NCBI GenBank assembly: GCA_022829145.1
Contig: CM040744.1
Coordinates: 14,456,218-14,520,217 of the forward strand
Source: Albula goreensis
Taxonomy: Eukaryota; Chordata; Actinopteri; Albuliformes; Albulidae
DNA length: 64,000 nucleotides
Direction of reading: 5' to 3'
Shown here: positions 11,421-23,640 of the stretch, one piece after another
How positions within the stretch are numbered: position 1 is the first letter of the stretch
Layout: the number at the start of each line of letters is the position of its first letter
The notes under the pieces: generated by a model
Database searches by the model: none
What the model was told of the DNA's origin: nothing
Seen by the model: only the letters and a program-made list of their open reading frames with translations
Position numbers and translations under genes: made by a program

Positions 11421-14206
11421 CGCCTTGCACTGGTTTGTTAAACTCTTCATTCACACAAGTGTCACCTTATTTGGAGTCCTGAACTGGCAGTCTTTTGAGG
11501 GTGCTCTTCTCCTTGAGAACAGCTAACACCGCCTCCCTTTGGACTCCAACTTAATGTCTTAATGTCAATGGCGCATGTGTCCACTCTTTGGCCTTTCTGA
11601 AAACCTGGTGGTGATGGAAGCAAATATTTTGAATCAGCGTCAGCCATTTTATAAATCACCAAACCAAACAGTCACACTGGGATTGGTTAACTTATCAATT
11701 CAGTTAAACCAGTGGCAACAATAATAAAACAATAACAACAATAATGATAAATGGTTGGTGCTTTTTTGAACAAAAGGTATTTTTAGTCATGAAGAGAACT
11801 CATTTCTGTTTCATTCAGTCATACCTTCAGTGATACAGTGCATTATGGGAAAGGTATCAGGTATGACACAGATATGACCGAGAGGAAAGTATTGGATAAA
11901 AAATGTAATGTACTCATTCTGTGCATGCACTCTCAATACACATTGCATCTGTTTTATCTGTTATTATACAGGTTATTAGTACCTTTTACTTTTATTCTCA
12001 GGAGTGGAATGTGTGATCTGTCCCATTATTTCACTTATAATAACATTAAAATAAAACCCCACATAAACCCCACAGTGAAATATTCAAAATTGTCAGAGAT
12101 AGTCAGGCAGCATTCTGAATTCACTCTTTATAATTACCCTTGTGCTATCATATTTTTTTTCCTCATGTTGTAATATAATCAACTATTTATAATACACGCT
12201 ACTCCTGCTGGAGTATGAGGAGATAGTATTATGTGTACTAAGTGAATCATGTATTTCTATTGACAGACAGTGCTTTTCATTTTGTAAGATCTCTGTTATT
12301 ACATCCCTCATCCCTACAATGCACAATGGCAGCCTCAGATGTGAGCCACTGCAGGCTTCCTTTGCAGCCACATAAGACCTTGAATCCATGTGTTCACAAT
12401 GTGGACACATATACAGTGCAAAGCACTGTGGTAATTATCCCCTGTGGTAATTACATCAGTATGTTAAAATTTTGTCATTTGAACCCTTTGTCTTTCAGTG
12501 GACATGGGAACCAGCCATTCATGTATTAAGCAGATAATATGGTTTGTAAACACCTTTAGACAAGCGGGTGATGGTTAATGGAAGTACAAACAAAACAACC
12601 TTAGATGATTTGAGTGGTCTGGAATCATTTGACAAATATAGATTTTTTTTAATCAAACTTATTTGTAAATGGAAAAAAAAATCCATTTGTAAATTTGAAA
12701 TTTGTAAATTGCAGAAAAAAATATAATACAAAAAGCAAATAGATTATAACATCTGTTTTCATTTTTTAACGAGACTTCTAAAAATTACTTTTATTGTAGA
12801 TTAATAAAGGTATCCACATACACATATGTAATACAGACATGCTACAATATCTTGTGTTGACCTGAATTTTTTGTCCTAGTATTTCTTTTTCCCAGGTAGG
12901 AATGTCCAGTCATATCTGTAGGTCTGTCTCACTGCCATCCCACCATCCCTTGTAATCCAGGAAGAGTAAAGACTGGCTAACATGTCAAATTAAATGTGTT
13001 CAGTTCACTTTCATTGTGCAGTTCACTAGCAGAACTGTACTGTATTGTATCACATAGTGCCAATAGTTGCAATACCTTATCTATTTTGTCCTGTAAACCA
13101 ATGTTTAACTAATTAATTAGCTATAATAACTCATTAACTCACAGCAAGTATATCTCAAGATAAATCATCCATTTTACAAATGAACACACAATTAGTTTTA
13201 TGCTTAATCACACAAAATATTAATTTGTGAACACATTCTGTGTTTTGGTCATCCTATGTTTTTCTATGGTAATAAACAGAAGGTCATGAATATTTAGCAC
13301 TATGTGGGTGCTGTAATATGTTCTGCATATTAGATCATCTGTCATTTTCTGAAACAGTGCCAAAGGTTCTGTATTATTATTATTTAGGATGGTAAATTGG
13401 GGAAAAATACCACAAATGAACATATACAATGATGTGGTTTATCATAATGAAATATAAGCTTCCACAGATGTAATAAAAAATGGGATTGTGAATATTTTTA
13501 ATTGGATATTGTGAAAATGGAGAATGTAGATATATTTTTAATTTAAACAAACATAAATGCTGGACTGTCCCTGACTTGTGTACAAACATAATGACAGTGT
13601 GTGCTGCTAGCCTCAACAATTTGCATACACAATTACACTGCAGAGCTATCACATTGACAATGTTATTCATACTACTAAATGTATAGGGAGATTCTCCCTG
13701 TAAGAAGAAGAAGATAGTACAGCAGCGCTTTACTAAATGTAAATGTAAAAGCGCCAAAATGTATTCAACATTCCACATTCCATATTTCCAGCTTACAATT
13801 AAACACAGGTGTCACAACTTGTCTTAAAAACAAACTTTGGTCAGTCCATCATTCACCAAAGTAAACCTGACAAACTATGTTCATTAGGACAAAAGAAAAC
13901 ACTTTGCATACATTTTAATGTTAGTGACAGGAGCCAAAAGATGGAGCAGGAACCAACAGATGCCATTTGTGTACAGACTTTCACCTGGTCATTAAAAAAA
14001 TGTCCCCCACCTGGTCATGTGTTTGCATGGGTGACATTCGTGGAGGATCCCTCTGGTGAAGGTGAAAGATATATCTTTAAGAAATGTGTTATTTTCATTT
14101 TATAATGGAATGCCGAGTGCTCTTGCAATCACTAAGTGAATTTGATTGAGTCTAGCCCTAAGGGAGCTTGTTGAATCCCTGCCCACATTTTTCCAGCTTT
14201 CAGCTG
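11421..14206. other. Non-coding, AT-rich
   Basis: No gene or element recognised. It contains an AAT/AAC-rich patch at about 11720-11755 and a small imperfect inverted repeat around an A run near 12655-12690. Confidence 0.6.
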
Positions 14207-15149
14207 ATTGTGCAATGCGATCTGATTCCCCAGTCTTTTCAGTGATTAAGGAAAGTGCAATGCGTTCTGATTCCCCAGTCTTTTCAGTGATTAAGGAAAG
14301 TGCAATGCGATCTGATTCCCCAGTCTTTTCAGTGATTAAGGAAAGTGCAATGCGATCTGATTCCCCAGTCTTTTCAGTGATTAAGGAAAGTGCAATGCGA
14401 TCTGATTCCCCAGTCTTTTCAGTGATTAAGGAAAGTGCAATGCGATCTGATTCCCCAGTCTTTTCAGTGATTAAGGAAAGTGCAATGCGATCTGATTTCT
14501 TTTCAGTGATTAAGGAAAGTGCAATGCGATCTGATTCCCCAGTCTTTTCAGTGATTAAGGAAAGTGCAATGCGTTCTGATTCCCCAGTCTTTTCAGTGAT
14601 TAAGGAAAGTGCAATGCGTTCTGATTCCCCAGTCTTTTCAGTGATTAGTCTTTTCAGTGATTAAAAGTGCAATGCGATCTGATTCCCCAGTCTTTTCCAG
14701 TCTTTTCAGTCTTTTGATTAAGGAAAGTGATCTGATTCCCCAGTCTTTTCAGTGATTAAGGAAAGTCAATGCGATCTGATTCCCCAGTCTTTTCAGTGAT
14801 TTAAGTCTTTTCAGTGATTAAGGAAAGTGCAATGCGATCTGATTCCCCAGTCTTTTCAGTGATTAAGGAAAGTGCAATGCGATCTGATTGCGTTCTGATT
14901 CCCGGTCTTTTCCAATTCTGATTCCCAGTCTTTTCAGTGATTAAGGAAAGTGATTGAAAGTGCAATGCGTTCTGATGCGATCTGATTCCCAGTCTTTTCA
15001 GTGATTAAGGAAAGTGCAATGCGATCTGATTCCCCAGTCTTTTCAGTGATGCAATGCGTTCTGATTCCCCAGTCTTTTCAGTCTTTTCAGTGATTAAGGA
15101 AAGTGCAATGCGATCTGATTCCCCAGTCTTTTCAGTGATTAAGTAAAGT
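14207..15149 (+). repeat. 45-bp minisatellite array, about 0.94 kb
   Basis: The unit is 45 bp and contains GTGCAATGCGATCTGATTCC, then CCAGTCTTTTCAGTGATTAA. The first part (14209 to about 14500) is head-to-tail copies that are almost identical, differing mainly by GCGATCT versus GCGTTCT. From about 14500 copies are shortened, shuffled and partly duplicated (extra CAGTCTTTTCAGT pieces) up to 15149. Because 45 is divisible by three, the first part is open as a 15-residue repeat. The only 5' extension to a longer frame lacks an ATG, so I do not regard it as a gene. Confidence 0.95.
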
Positions 15150-15689
15150 GGCTGCTTCCATGCAGAACAGTTCCGGTCATGCGGAAACCAATTCTTGAGT
15201 TACAATTTTCTGTACAGTATTGCTAGCCACATAGAGGATAACTCTGTGTGTATTAGATTGCATATTAAAGATAACAATTACCTACTCCTGTGTCAGCCCC
15301 TTATGGTTATTTAATTCTGACCTAAATGGCTTTTAGAGGGGTTGACTGGCCTCTGACAACACCCCACATTTTATGCATATCACAGATGTGACATTGTTTG
15401 AGAAAATTTCCTGCAGACAGCTTTTGCTGGATGCTGAAAGGACCTTTGATCAGCTAAAGAAAGTGATCAAAAAGCTCTTGGCATTGTGGCTTTTGGGCCC
15501 TCCTTCTTTCTTTTCATTCAGACTTTTTGTTGCAATTCTTTTGCTTAAGTACTGACAGGCTTCCTGGAGTCATGAGAGGTCTCTTCAGAAAGAGGAACTT
15601 GGCAGGGTTCCCATATTCCATGGTCTCTCACAAAAACCTTGGTTATCAATTATATCAAAATGAAAGTCTCAACATCTTTATTGTAATTA

Positions 15690-15919
15690 CAGGGGGTCCT
15701 CGGGTTACGACGGTTTCGTGGTTACGACACACTTCCATAAATTATTTAAAAAACCTAGTTTCGACCTAAGTGGTAAATACGTAAATACGACCACAGAAAG
15801 TGTGAGTGACTTAAGGTGTTAACTTAGGTATAATTTAGGTATAAATTCCGACTGACGTCAAAAATTGACTTATGAAAAGTCATAGGAACTGAACTCGTTC
15901 ATAAGTCAAGGACCCCCTT
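15690..15919. mobile_element. MITE with TA duplication, mariner/Tigger-like, 230 bp
   Basis: Flanked by TA at 15688-15689 and 15920-15921. The left end reads CAGGGGGTCCTCGGGTTACG; the reverse complement of the right end reads AAGGGGGTCCTTGACTTATG. The interior is non-coding and CpG-containing. The TA target and GGGGGTCCT-type ends fit a non-autonomous Tc1/mariner-superfamily element, probably of the pogo/Tigger branch. Confidence 0.78.
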
Positions 15920-16147
15920 TATACTCTAGTGAAATTAAAAATTTATCTTATTTACACCAAATTGAACTACTGTCCCTTAGACCCAAAATGGAATTCTCTT
16001 CCCCAGATTTAGGAGGAGGAAGCTGTGCATGTTTCCTCTGATCCATGGGATGACTGACCCTCACTTCCCTCAGTGCCTCCTTTTCAGGTAGGGAGTTTGT
16101 CCTTGCCACTGTTGCCCTCGGCTTGCTCAGTGGGAATCTGTAGAGGC

Positions 16148-16216
16148 TCAGGCTCTTTGTAAAGCTGCCTTGTGTCAATTATTCTTTTTAAAAGCACATT
16201 GCAAATAAAAATGAAT
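16148..16216 (+). repeat. Possible LINE 3' tail
   Basis: A segment with TTTGTAAAGCTGCCTTGTG, a gap, AAAAGCACATTGCAAATAAA and a terminal run of GAATTGAACTGAATT-like repeats. It resembles the degraded 3' end of fish L2/Rex1-type LINEs, which finish in short repeats of this kind. No coding part is visible upstream. Confidence 0.4.
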
Positions 16217-19200
16217 TGAACTGAATTAAATATGCCAGGAGCTGGAAGAGATGGATGGCACTGGGGATTTTATGTAGCTTTACCATTTATTTCCCAGAGA
16301 GTATGAGCTAAATGTTGATGATGAGACAACTCAGATTCAAACTTTCCCAGCCGCAGGTCCCTGTGCTGTGGCCAAGAAAAGACCTTCTTGCCCTGAGTCA
16401 AACTAAGGCCCACAGATTCAGTTTAACTTAAATTCAGTTCCACATTCCTTTCAACAGGAAGACATTTACTATTCCTAATCCATTTAAAGTGATCTTGGTT
16501 ATCCTACCTGTGATATTTTTGTCATGGAAAGGTAAACTCCAAAGAGCCAGTTATGACACTTTGAAACGCCTGTTACATGCAGATCACTGTGTACATCAGA
16601 TAACTCCTTCATCAGACAGTCGTGCTGTCTTTATTTCAGTGTCATTCCCTTTATCTTTGTGATGTTTACTGTTTCTGGAGTGTGATTGTCAGTGTATTTT
16701 GGTGTATTTTTGGTTGATAAAGAAACGTGGCACACATTTCTCCACAGAAGGAATTGCTCTATAATAACCCTTGTGCTCTTGCTCTTAATATCAACTGCAT
16801 AACAACCATAAATCCTCACAAAAAATGTTAGAAACATCAATTTACCTTTTAATGAACACACCTTTTTTGTCATCATCATCAACATATTTTTAGTTTTGTA
16901 ACAATCATTGGTTATTAGCAGCAGGTTATTACCGCTGACTTTGATAGCGTCAACAGTGCAGCCAACAGAGGTGTTTTCATTTTGCCATGGAAACATACAT
17001 AATTAAATTCATTATTAAATTATGAAGCTCTGCTTAAAATGGATCTGATCTGAACAGGTGCTGAGACCTGATCTCTGCATAATTTAGTGAAAATACCCAG
17101 GGCACCTAATTAGCTGGCCTTTGAAAGGAATTATTTGAGTAGTGATTGAGTTGTGGACAGGATGGGATCCGTTAATGTCTATTCCCACAATTCCCAGAAA
17201 CAGGCGTTTGAAATGTTGATTGATTTTTCTTTCCTTGGGGACTGTGAGTCATAAATTCAGCAACATGTTTTAAAGAAATGTTTTAATAACTTCGATGGCT
17301 TAATGACGCTGAAAGGAAACTATTATGGCTCGAAAAATGGTTTGAACAGCAAGAAATGACACGGACTAAATTGTCATTGACATACAAACATTAATTATTT
17401 TTTTAAGCATATTTAAACTTTTTTTGTTGTGCTTGTACGTGTTTAAACATGGTAAAATAATACAACTCATTATGAAAACAATAACGTTTTTCCTGTTACC
17501 TTTGGGCACTTGTGGTCAGGAAAAATGTATAGAGGTATTGGCTTACCAAAGAAATTCTACTAAAAACAGTACTACTCTACTGACTGTCAGTATGAGCAGT
17601 CAACTCAAATTTTGCAAAATATTTCAGTGGCAGAACAATCCTCAAAGAGCAGAAAGAGACATGATAATGTTAAAGTCAGTCCTCACGGGAGTAGTAAAAT
17701 GAGGCCAATGATGAATTCATCCATTGATATTAACATGTCTACTTCTTGTACCTCAGGACAAATACTGATCTAAACTCAATATAAAAGCAGAATGTCACCT
17801 TTACTTTGACTCACAATTTCAACCTTTCTGTTCAAGTATCTGTTTCCTTCATGACAAATACAGTTTGATAAGTTTGTTTTTGAGATTTTTAGAAGTTGCC
17901 TTACTGAGTTTGTCAAACAAAATGTACAAGTAAGATTAATGGTAAGCCAAAGTTAAGGGGAACATATTGATTGAACTCAGGTCAATATATCTTGGTTATA
18001 TGAAACTTGGAATAGTTGGAAAAGCATTCTATTTCTAATAGTCCTTTATCAATTTCTATACCGTTAGACACAAAACAATATCTTGAATGGCAGTACCCCG
18101 ATAACCAGAACATACAGACCTGTCGATTTTATACTTCTGTGTGACAGAGAAAGCTGTACTCATGATACGCAAGGGAGAAAAATAGTAAATCAATTTTTTA
18201 ATTTGTTTTCATTGACAGATTATAGTTGGCTACAAAAGCAGAAATATTGTCCTCATTTTACCCAGACAAAAATCTCATCCCAAAACCAGGGAACAGGCTC
18301 AAAGTTTTACAAATAGAAAAACTGAAAAAGTAATATGAGGTCTCCACATGAGCCTGATGATTTCCACCATTTATTCTTAATAGTATCTCAGTTTCCTGGA
18401 TGTGTCCTTATTTCTCTGTCCTTGGTGTGTCCTGTAGTCTGAAGATTTGCATCTCATGAGCCTAATTTGACACTGCATTGTTCAATTTCCTATCATATTC
18501 TTTTGGCTTTAATATTTTTGATGTTATTACATTTAGGAGCTTTCTGGTATTCTGAGTCAGTCATAAAACAGGTCAAATTAATTGGTTTTGCTTTGCATTG
18601 TAAAATATTAAATAGCACAAGCAGGCTGAGACCATGTGAGACAATCACTAAGGCGTCCGACTGTCCGCTCCTTCAGAAGCGATCATATTCCCTTAAGTAA
18701 TTGCTGCCATATGTATTTCATAACTATGTGATGTCAATTTCAAACACTAGAATTTGACAATTATGTGCCTGCTATGGCTGCAGTCAAATTTATATAAAAT
18801 TAACTTTTCCGCATTAGAGATATGACATAAAATGGGTTTTCAGTTAGCACCAATTATGCAATATGCAGCAGCCCTTTATTAATGCTATTTTTATCATGTA
18901 ACCTTGTTCACCTACAGTCATGAATGAATTTATTATGGGCATGAAATTATGTTTTCTGAAATGCATGTTACAAGGACCCCATTGTGAGATTACCTATTCA
19001 CGTTTTAATCATCACACTCTATATGTGTTTATTTAAATGGAGCCAGTTCCAGGCTTTTCCACAGCATGCCACAGCATAAATGACTGGAGGTACAATCCAG
19101 GAGGACCCCAGAATTGAGCATGTTGAGATACAGAGCTATCCAGCTCCAAGTAAGACACTGAGTGCCACTCTGAAAAGGCACAGATGAAGCTGACTGGGAA

Positions 19201-20594
19201 AGTTCTTCATTAAAATCCCTCACTCCTTCCTCCGTCAAGCTGTCACAACTGCACTTTCTTCCCACACACCATCTAACCTTACTTCCCTGTATCTGACATA
19301 CACAACAGCTCTCTACAGTAACACACAGATAACACATTCATTAGATATTGAGGCTTAGAATGGCATGTGTCTTTTTTCCCTTGAATTAAACCTCATGGAA
19401 AGCATCACTTCCATTCACTGACTGAAAATACATTTGATGACATGAAAAGAACACTGTATAAAAGTATATGAACAAGGCCAGTAACTCATTTCTATATTTC
19501 CCAATCAGACTCGGGGCCAGCTGGCTAATTACCGCTTCTTTACCCTTCAAGAGCCTTTATATTGAAATACTTATGACCACATGTGTATCCAATTTAACAT
19601 TGGAGAAAAGTGCAAGTAAAACAGGACCTGGAATAAAGAGTAAAAACCAGTCACTTCAGCAATTAATAAGGCATTACACCCCTAATTTCTTTCAACCAAA
19701 AACATATTCATAACATTCATAGTTGACTGTGTGTCATTCATCTTACCATAGAATATTTCAAGTTTTATTCCTATACCAAGACAGACATAAAAGTTATTTA
19801 CTTACTAATGCTGTGATACTGAATACATGAACAAGGAATGCAGGATAAAAGGTAAACATTATATCTGAAATATGCTATGACTTTTAATATTATAATAGTC
19901 CTAATAATAGGAAAACACATCCCTAGATAGTAATTATGCCTTGCTAATGATATGCTTCACTTGGTCCACAGACAAAGGGATTTTTATTTATTTTTTTTCC
20001 ATCAGAGACAAAAGCACAGAATTTTAAAATACAAATGAAAATGAATTACATTAGTACCAGTGAATTAGTGCAAAGAAAATATTTACATATAAATTATGTT
20101 CAGTTGACCCATAAGACAAATAAGAACAATGACATTTATCAGACGTCTTGGCACTGAGGAATCATTGTTGTATTGTTATTGTGTATTATCAACAAATAAA
20201 AAGCAAATTATTAATATGAAGATGGATAAAACATTGTCCGGAGGTTGTTGTACTGATAGAATTATCACAGGCTCTGTTGGTCTTTGTAAGCCTACATAAC
20301 CTGATTAACCAAAACCCATATAAGATTTGAAATGTACATAGCATGTAAATATTAACATTTTTCATTTTGCATTAAAGGGAGTAAAGTGGTTATATTTCAA
20401 CAATCTTAAATATATTTGAAAATAATGTAAAGTGTCCCCTGAATGTATTTTCTGAATGTATGAATTAATAATCTTCAGGAGTCTCCTGAAAGAAATCAAG
20501 AAGATATTTCTTTTTAGACCCTTCAGGGTATTAAGTGTACAATTGTACAATGTGCCCTAAACAGGAGTGAAAACAGAAGTCACACATTTCATTT
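16217..20594. other. Non-coding, AT-rich
   Basis: No gene recognised. The stretch 16980-17220 looks less repetitive and carries homeodomain-like TAATTA cores, but nothing in it identifies a function. Confidence 0.55.
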
Positions 20595-20730
20595 TACCAC
20601 TGAACAAGGTAGTAAACCTAAATTGCTATGATACATATTCAGCTGTATAAATGGATAGTGTGCAGAAAGTGTCAGCTGTGTAAGTCTCTCTGGAAAAGAA
20701 CAATTCTGAATGGCTAAACATGAATGTAAG
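20595..20730 (+). repeat. tRNA-derived SINE, degraded body and tail
   Basis: Contains ACCACTGAACAAGGTAGTAA, CTAAATTGCT, ATTCAGCTGTATAAATGGAT and GTAAGTCTCTCTGGA followed by GGCTAAA and ATGTAAG. These match in order the body and 3' tail of the same fish SINE family seen complete at 56111-56297. The tRNA-like head is not recognisable. Confidence 0.6.
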
Positions 20731-23436
20731 ACAGGAGATGACAGCAGTCTGTTTTTTACTTTAAAAGGCTAAGACAACAACATGTACTGAGTATCCATTT
20801 AAAGCTGTGTTACGGATTTGGAGCTTATAGTTTTTAGTATTGAGATTGTACTCCTTGGTATTGTGTGATATTTCAATGCAAAATCAGATGGGAGCATAGC
20901 TCAGCAAGGGGTAATGCAGCTGAAACATTGTGTACACTGTGTCTACTTGTCTTTCCTTTGTAAAAAAAAACAGATGCCAGCCTAGCTTTACTGGGAGCTT
21001 GGAAGCAAGATTTGTTCCATGTAGTTCTTCTTTGACTAGTCTGGGCAGAGACTGAAAATGGTTATTCAGCTACCAATTTAATGTTCTTTCATATACAGTA
21101 AGGGCAGGACACAAAACATAAGGAACAAGTGCATTGCAAGTCTGTGATCCTGAATGGTCACTGTGCACTCTACCTCTGGCAAGATCAACAGTGAGTCAGA
21201 CTACATGGTATGTGACTCAAAAATCCTTTTCAATAAAATAAGATTTTTCACTATTTTCATCAATATTACTTACATGTTGGGTGAAAGCCCTTTGATGTTG
21301 TGTTAAAAGTAGTTCAGAGAGGCTGGAACTGAACAAGCCCATCTTTTTCAAATGCATTACTTGGAACACTAAACGAAAGACAGTGCCTGAAAGGCTACAC
21401 TCAAAGTAATGGTCCCAAGGACTAACAAATCATATATTGATAGGCATATTAGATGGGTTTTTCAATGTCTCGTACTGCATGAAGCATGCTTAATAATAAA
21501 TGTAATAATGAACAAACTGTATCCTATGAACCAAAATGGAGCTCAAATTATGGTGGCTATTTTCCCTCAGATAACAAGTCAATTTAGGTTCATTAACCTC
21601 CCTTGCATTTTCTTTGACGCACTCAGCTCTTCTCTTTCCATCTTCCCTTTGTCCTCCTCTAAAACCCTCCCGTGATCGTTGAACTTCTCAAACATCTGTT
21701 CCCTGCACATCTCTCTGCTGCCCTGCCCTGAAAACGGAACATCCATAAGAGCAAGAAATCAGCGAAACACATGAGTGGAAATGAAAGATGAACAGTTTAA
21801 TATAAACCCATACATGTCATCCTGCTCAACCGTGTGTCAGGTTTTTATATTTTTGAGGAAGGACATCTACATTTTTAAAATGGTCTCCAACAGGTAGAGC
21901 AGGCTTTGGCTGAGATCAGGATGAGGCGCTGATTCTCAATGAGTTTTGACAGTTCCATGAAGAGAGCCTGTGAACCCAGACATCCCCTTTTGATGCCACA
22001 CTGACAAATCACAGCTCTTCAAATCTGCCAAGAGCAGGAGGTGTGAGCCCAAAGTCGTTTGAGTTCTGTGGCTTAATGGACAGCGGTACCATCATGACTG
22101 GAGTATAAAGCTTTATATAGAACAGAGTACAACTCTGAGACAATGTGCATGTGAGAGCATTTCGGAATTAGTGTTGAGAATATCACTCTGTCCATAAGAG
22201 CAGAATGTTCCACAACTAGAATGAACACAACTAGCAAACATGCTGGTTAGCTAGTATCCTTCAGTCATAACACCATCATTTTAATTGACTATACTGTACA
22301 TATTAGGTGCAGTTTTAGAACATGTATGCATTTCTGTTACGGCAGATGTTTTCATTTATATAGCTGCCCATGTTTTAAGTTGATAAGAAACTCTGTGTAA
22401 GCTGTGTAAGACAGTCCCCATGCTACCATATTGCCATACCAGTTAGGCATTATTGAGCATAGTCTGAAGGTCTTCCATGGATTTCCAGTCAGCCACAGAC
22501 AAAAACCATTTCAACTCAGACAGGAAAAAGCCTCTCGAGTATAATTTTAATTTGCATGAAAAACAGAGGGAAAAGATAAAGGCCATGCAGTTATTATGCA
22601 CTATGAAAACCAACAAATCTGAAGCAGTCTTGAAATAAATTAGAAATGGCTCATAAACAGACACTCAGTTTGAACCAGGAACAAATGGTTATGATTGTGT
22701 TTGAAATCACATTGATATTTTATAATTTATACTTCTAATTCCTTATGTATTAAAAACAGGAATTTGTTGTACCTACTATGTGCAAGTGGATGCTTAAGTG
22801 GTGAAACTGAGGAACTAAGATGGTGCCAGCACCCATTCCTTTTAAATGAGACAATAACTTTCCAACAACAAAAAAGCAAATTTATGGTTTGTTTGTTTAT
22901 GTATATGAAAGCAATACATTTTTACTAATCATACAATATCTTTTAAATTCATCAAATAATGCAATTCCTTTAATAAAAGTATAATATTTATATTTACCCT
23001 CAATACTGGGTAGAATTTTAATCTGTTTCTCTTTGCACAAAGTGAGAGGTTCTTGTCTTTCTTCATTAGCAAGATGGCTAATGACTGTTCAACAAGTTGA
23101 ATATTATCTGTTGAATATTTATAGTGTGTCAACCATCAAGTCCTATGCATTTTATCCCAAGTAGACTGCTTAAAGAAAACTGTGTTTTCAGATTTCCTTA
23201 CAACCATGAATAGTCGCACTATGGCTGGGATAGTTTTTTTATTTATTTCAAACTCTTTAAATTCTTTAAATCTGCAGTTATTCAGACTCTCTTAAGAGAC
23301 CTAACCTGGAAATAATCTATGTCAGTACCAAATAACTAAAGATCCATTTCTAAGCTCCATATTCGTTCACAACTGTAGAGAACGTCTCCAGGGGTTACTA
23401 TTACTGTGTAAAGATTATATGTCTTTTGTTGAACGC
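20731..23436. other. Non-coding, nothing recognised
   Basis: AT-rich sequence; a pyrimidine-rich patch lies near 21610-21680. No gene or named repeat seen. Confidence 0.55.
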
Positions 23437-23640
23437 GTAGTACTGAAACTGACCTGCTAGGAGACATAATTGATCTGCTAATGAATGCAGAATCTGGTAT
23501 ATGCTTCATTTACAATTCCTTTAGATCTTTCTGTGGTCATTAATACTATTGATCATAAGATATTGATTGACCATCTTCAATGGTGGATGAGGCTTACTGA
23601 CCATTCTCACTATTTGGTGGTTTGCTAAAGAGCCCAAGTA
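23437..23640 (+). pseudogene. LINE reverse transcriptase fragment (L2/Rex1-like)
   Basis: In one frame from 23437: RSTETDLLGDIIDLLMNAES, which matches the HSTETALL...NDLL...DSG stretch of non-LTR reverse transcriptases. From about 23525 a second frame reads PLDLSVVINTIDHKILIDHL, the counterpart of the LDLSAAFDTIDHxILLxRL motif that includes the first catalytic Asp region. A frameshift separates the two. The rest of the element is missing or unrecognisable. An old truncated LINE of the L2/Maui or Rex1 kind is likely. Confidence 0.7.

Noticed and set aside
14146-14664. 172-codon open frame with ten copies of a 15-residue repeat
   Set aside because: It begins with TTG, not ATG, and is open only because the 45-bp minisatellite unit is a multiple of three and lacks stops in this frame.
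14207-15149. CRISPR-like array
   Set aside because: Repeats are contiguous, without unique spacers, in a vertebrate genome.
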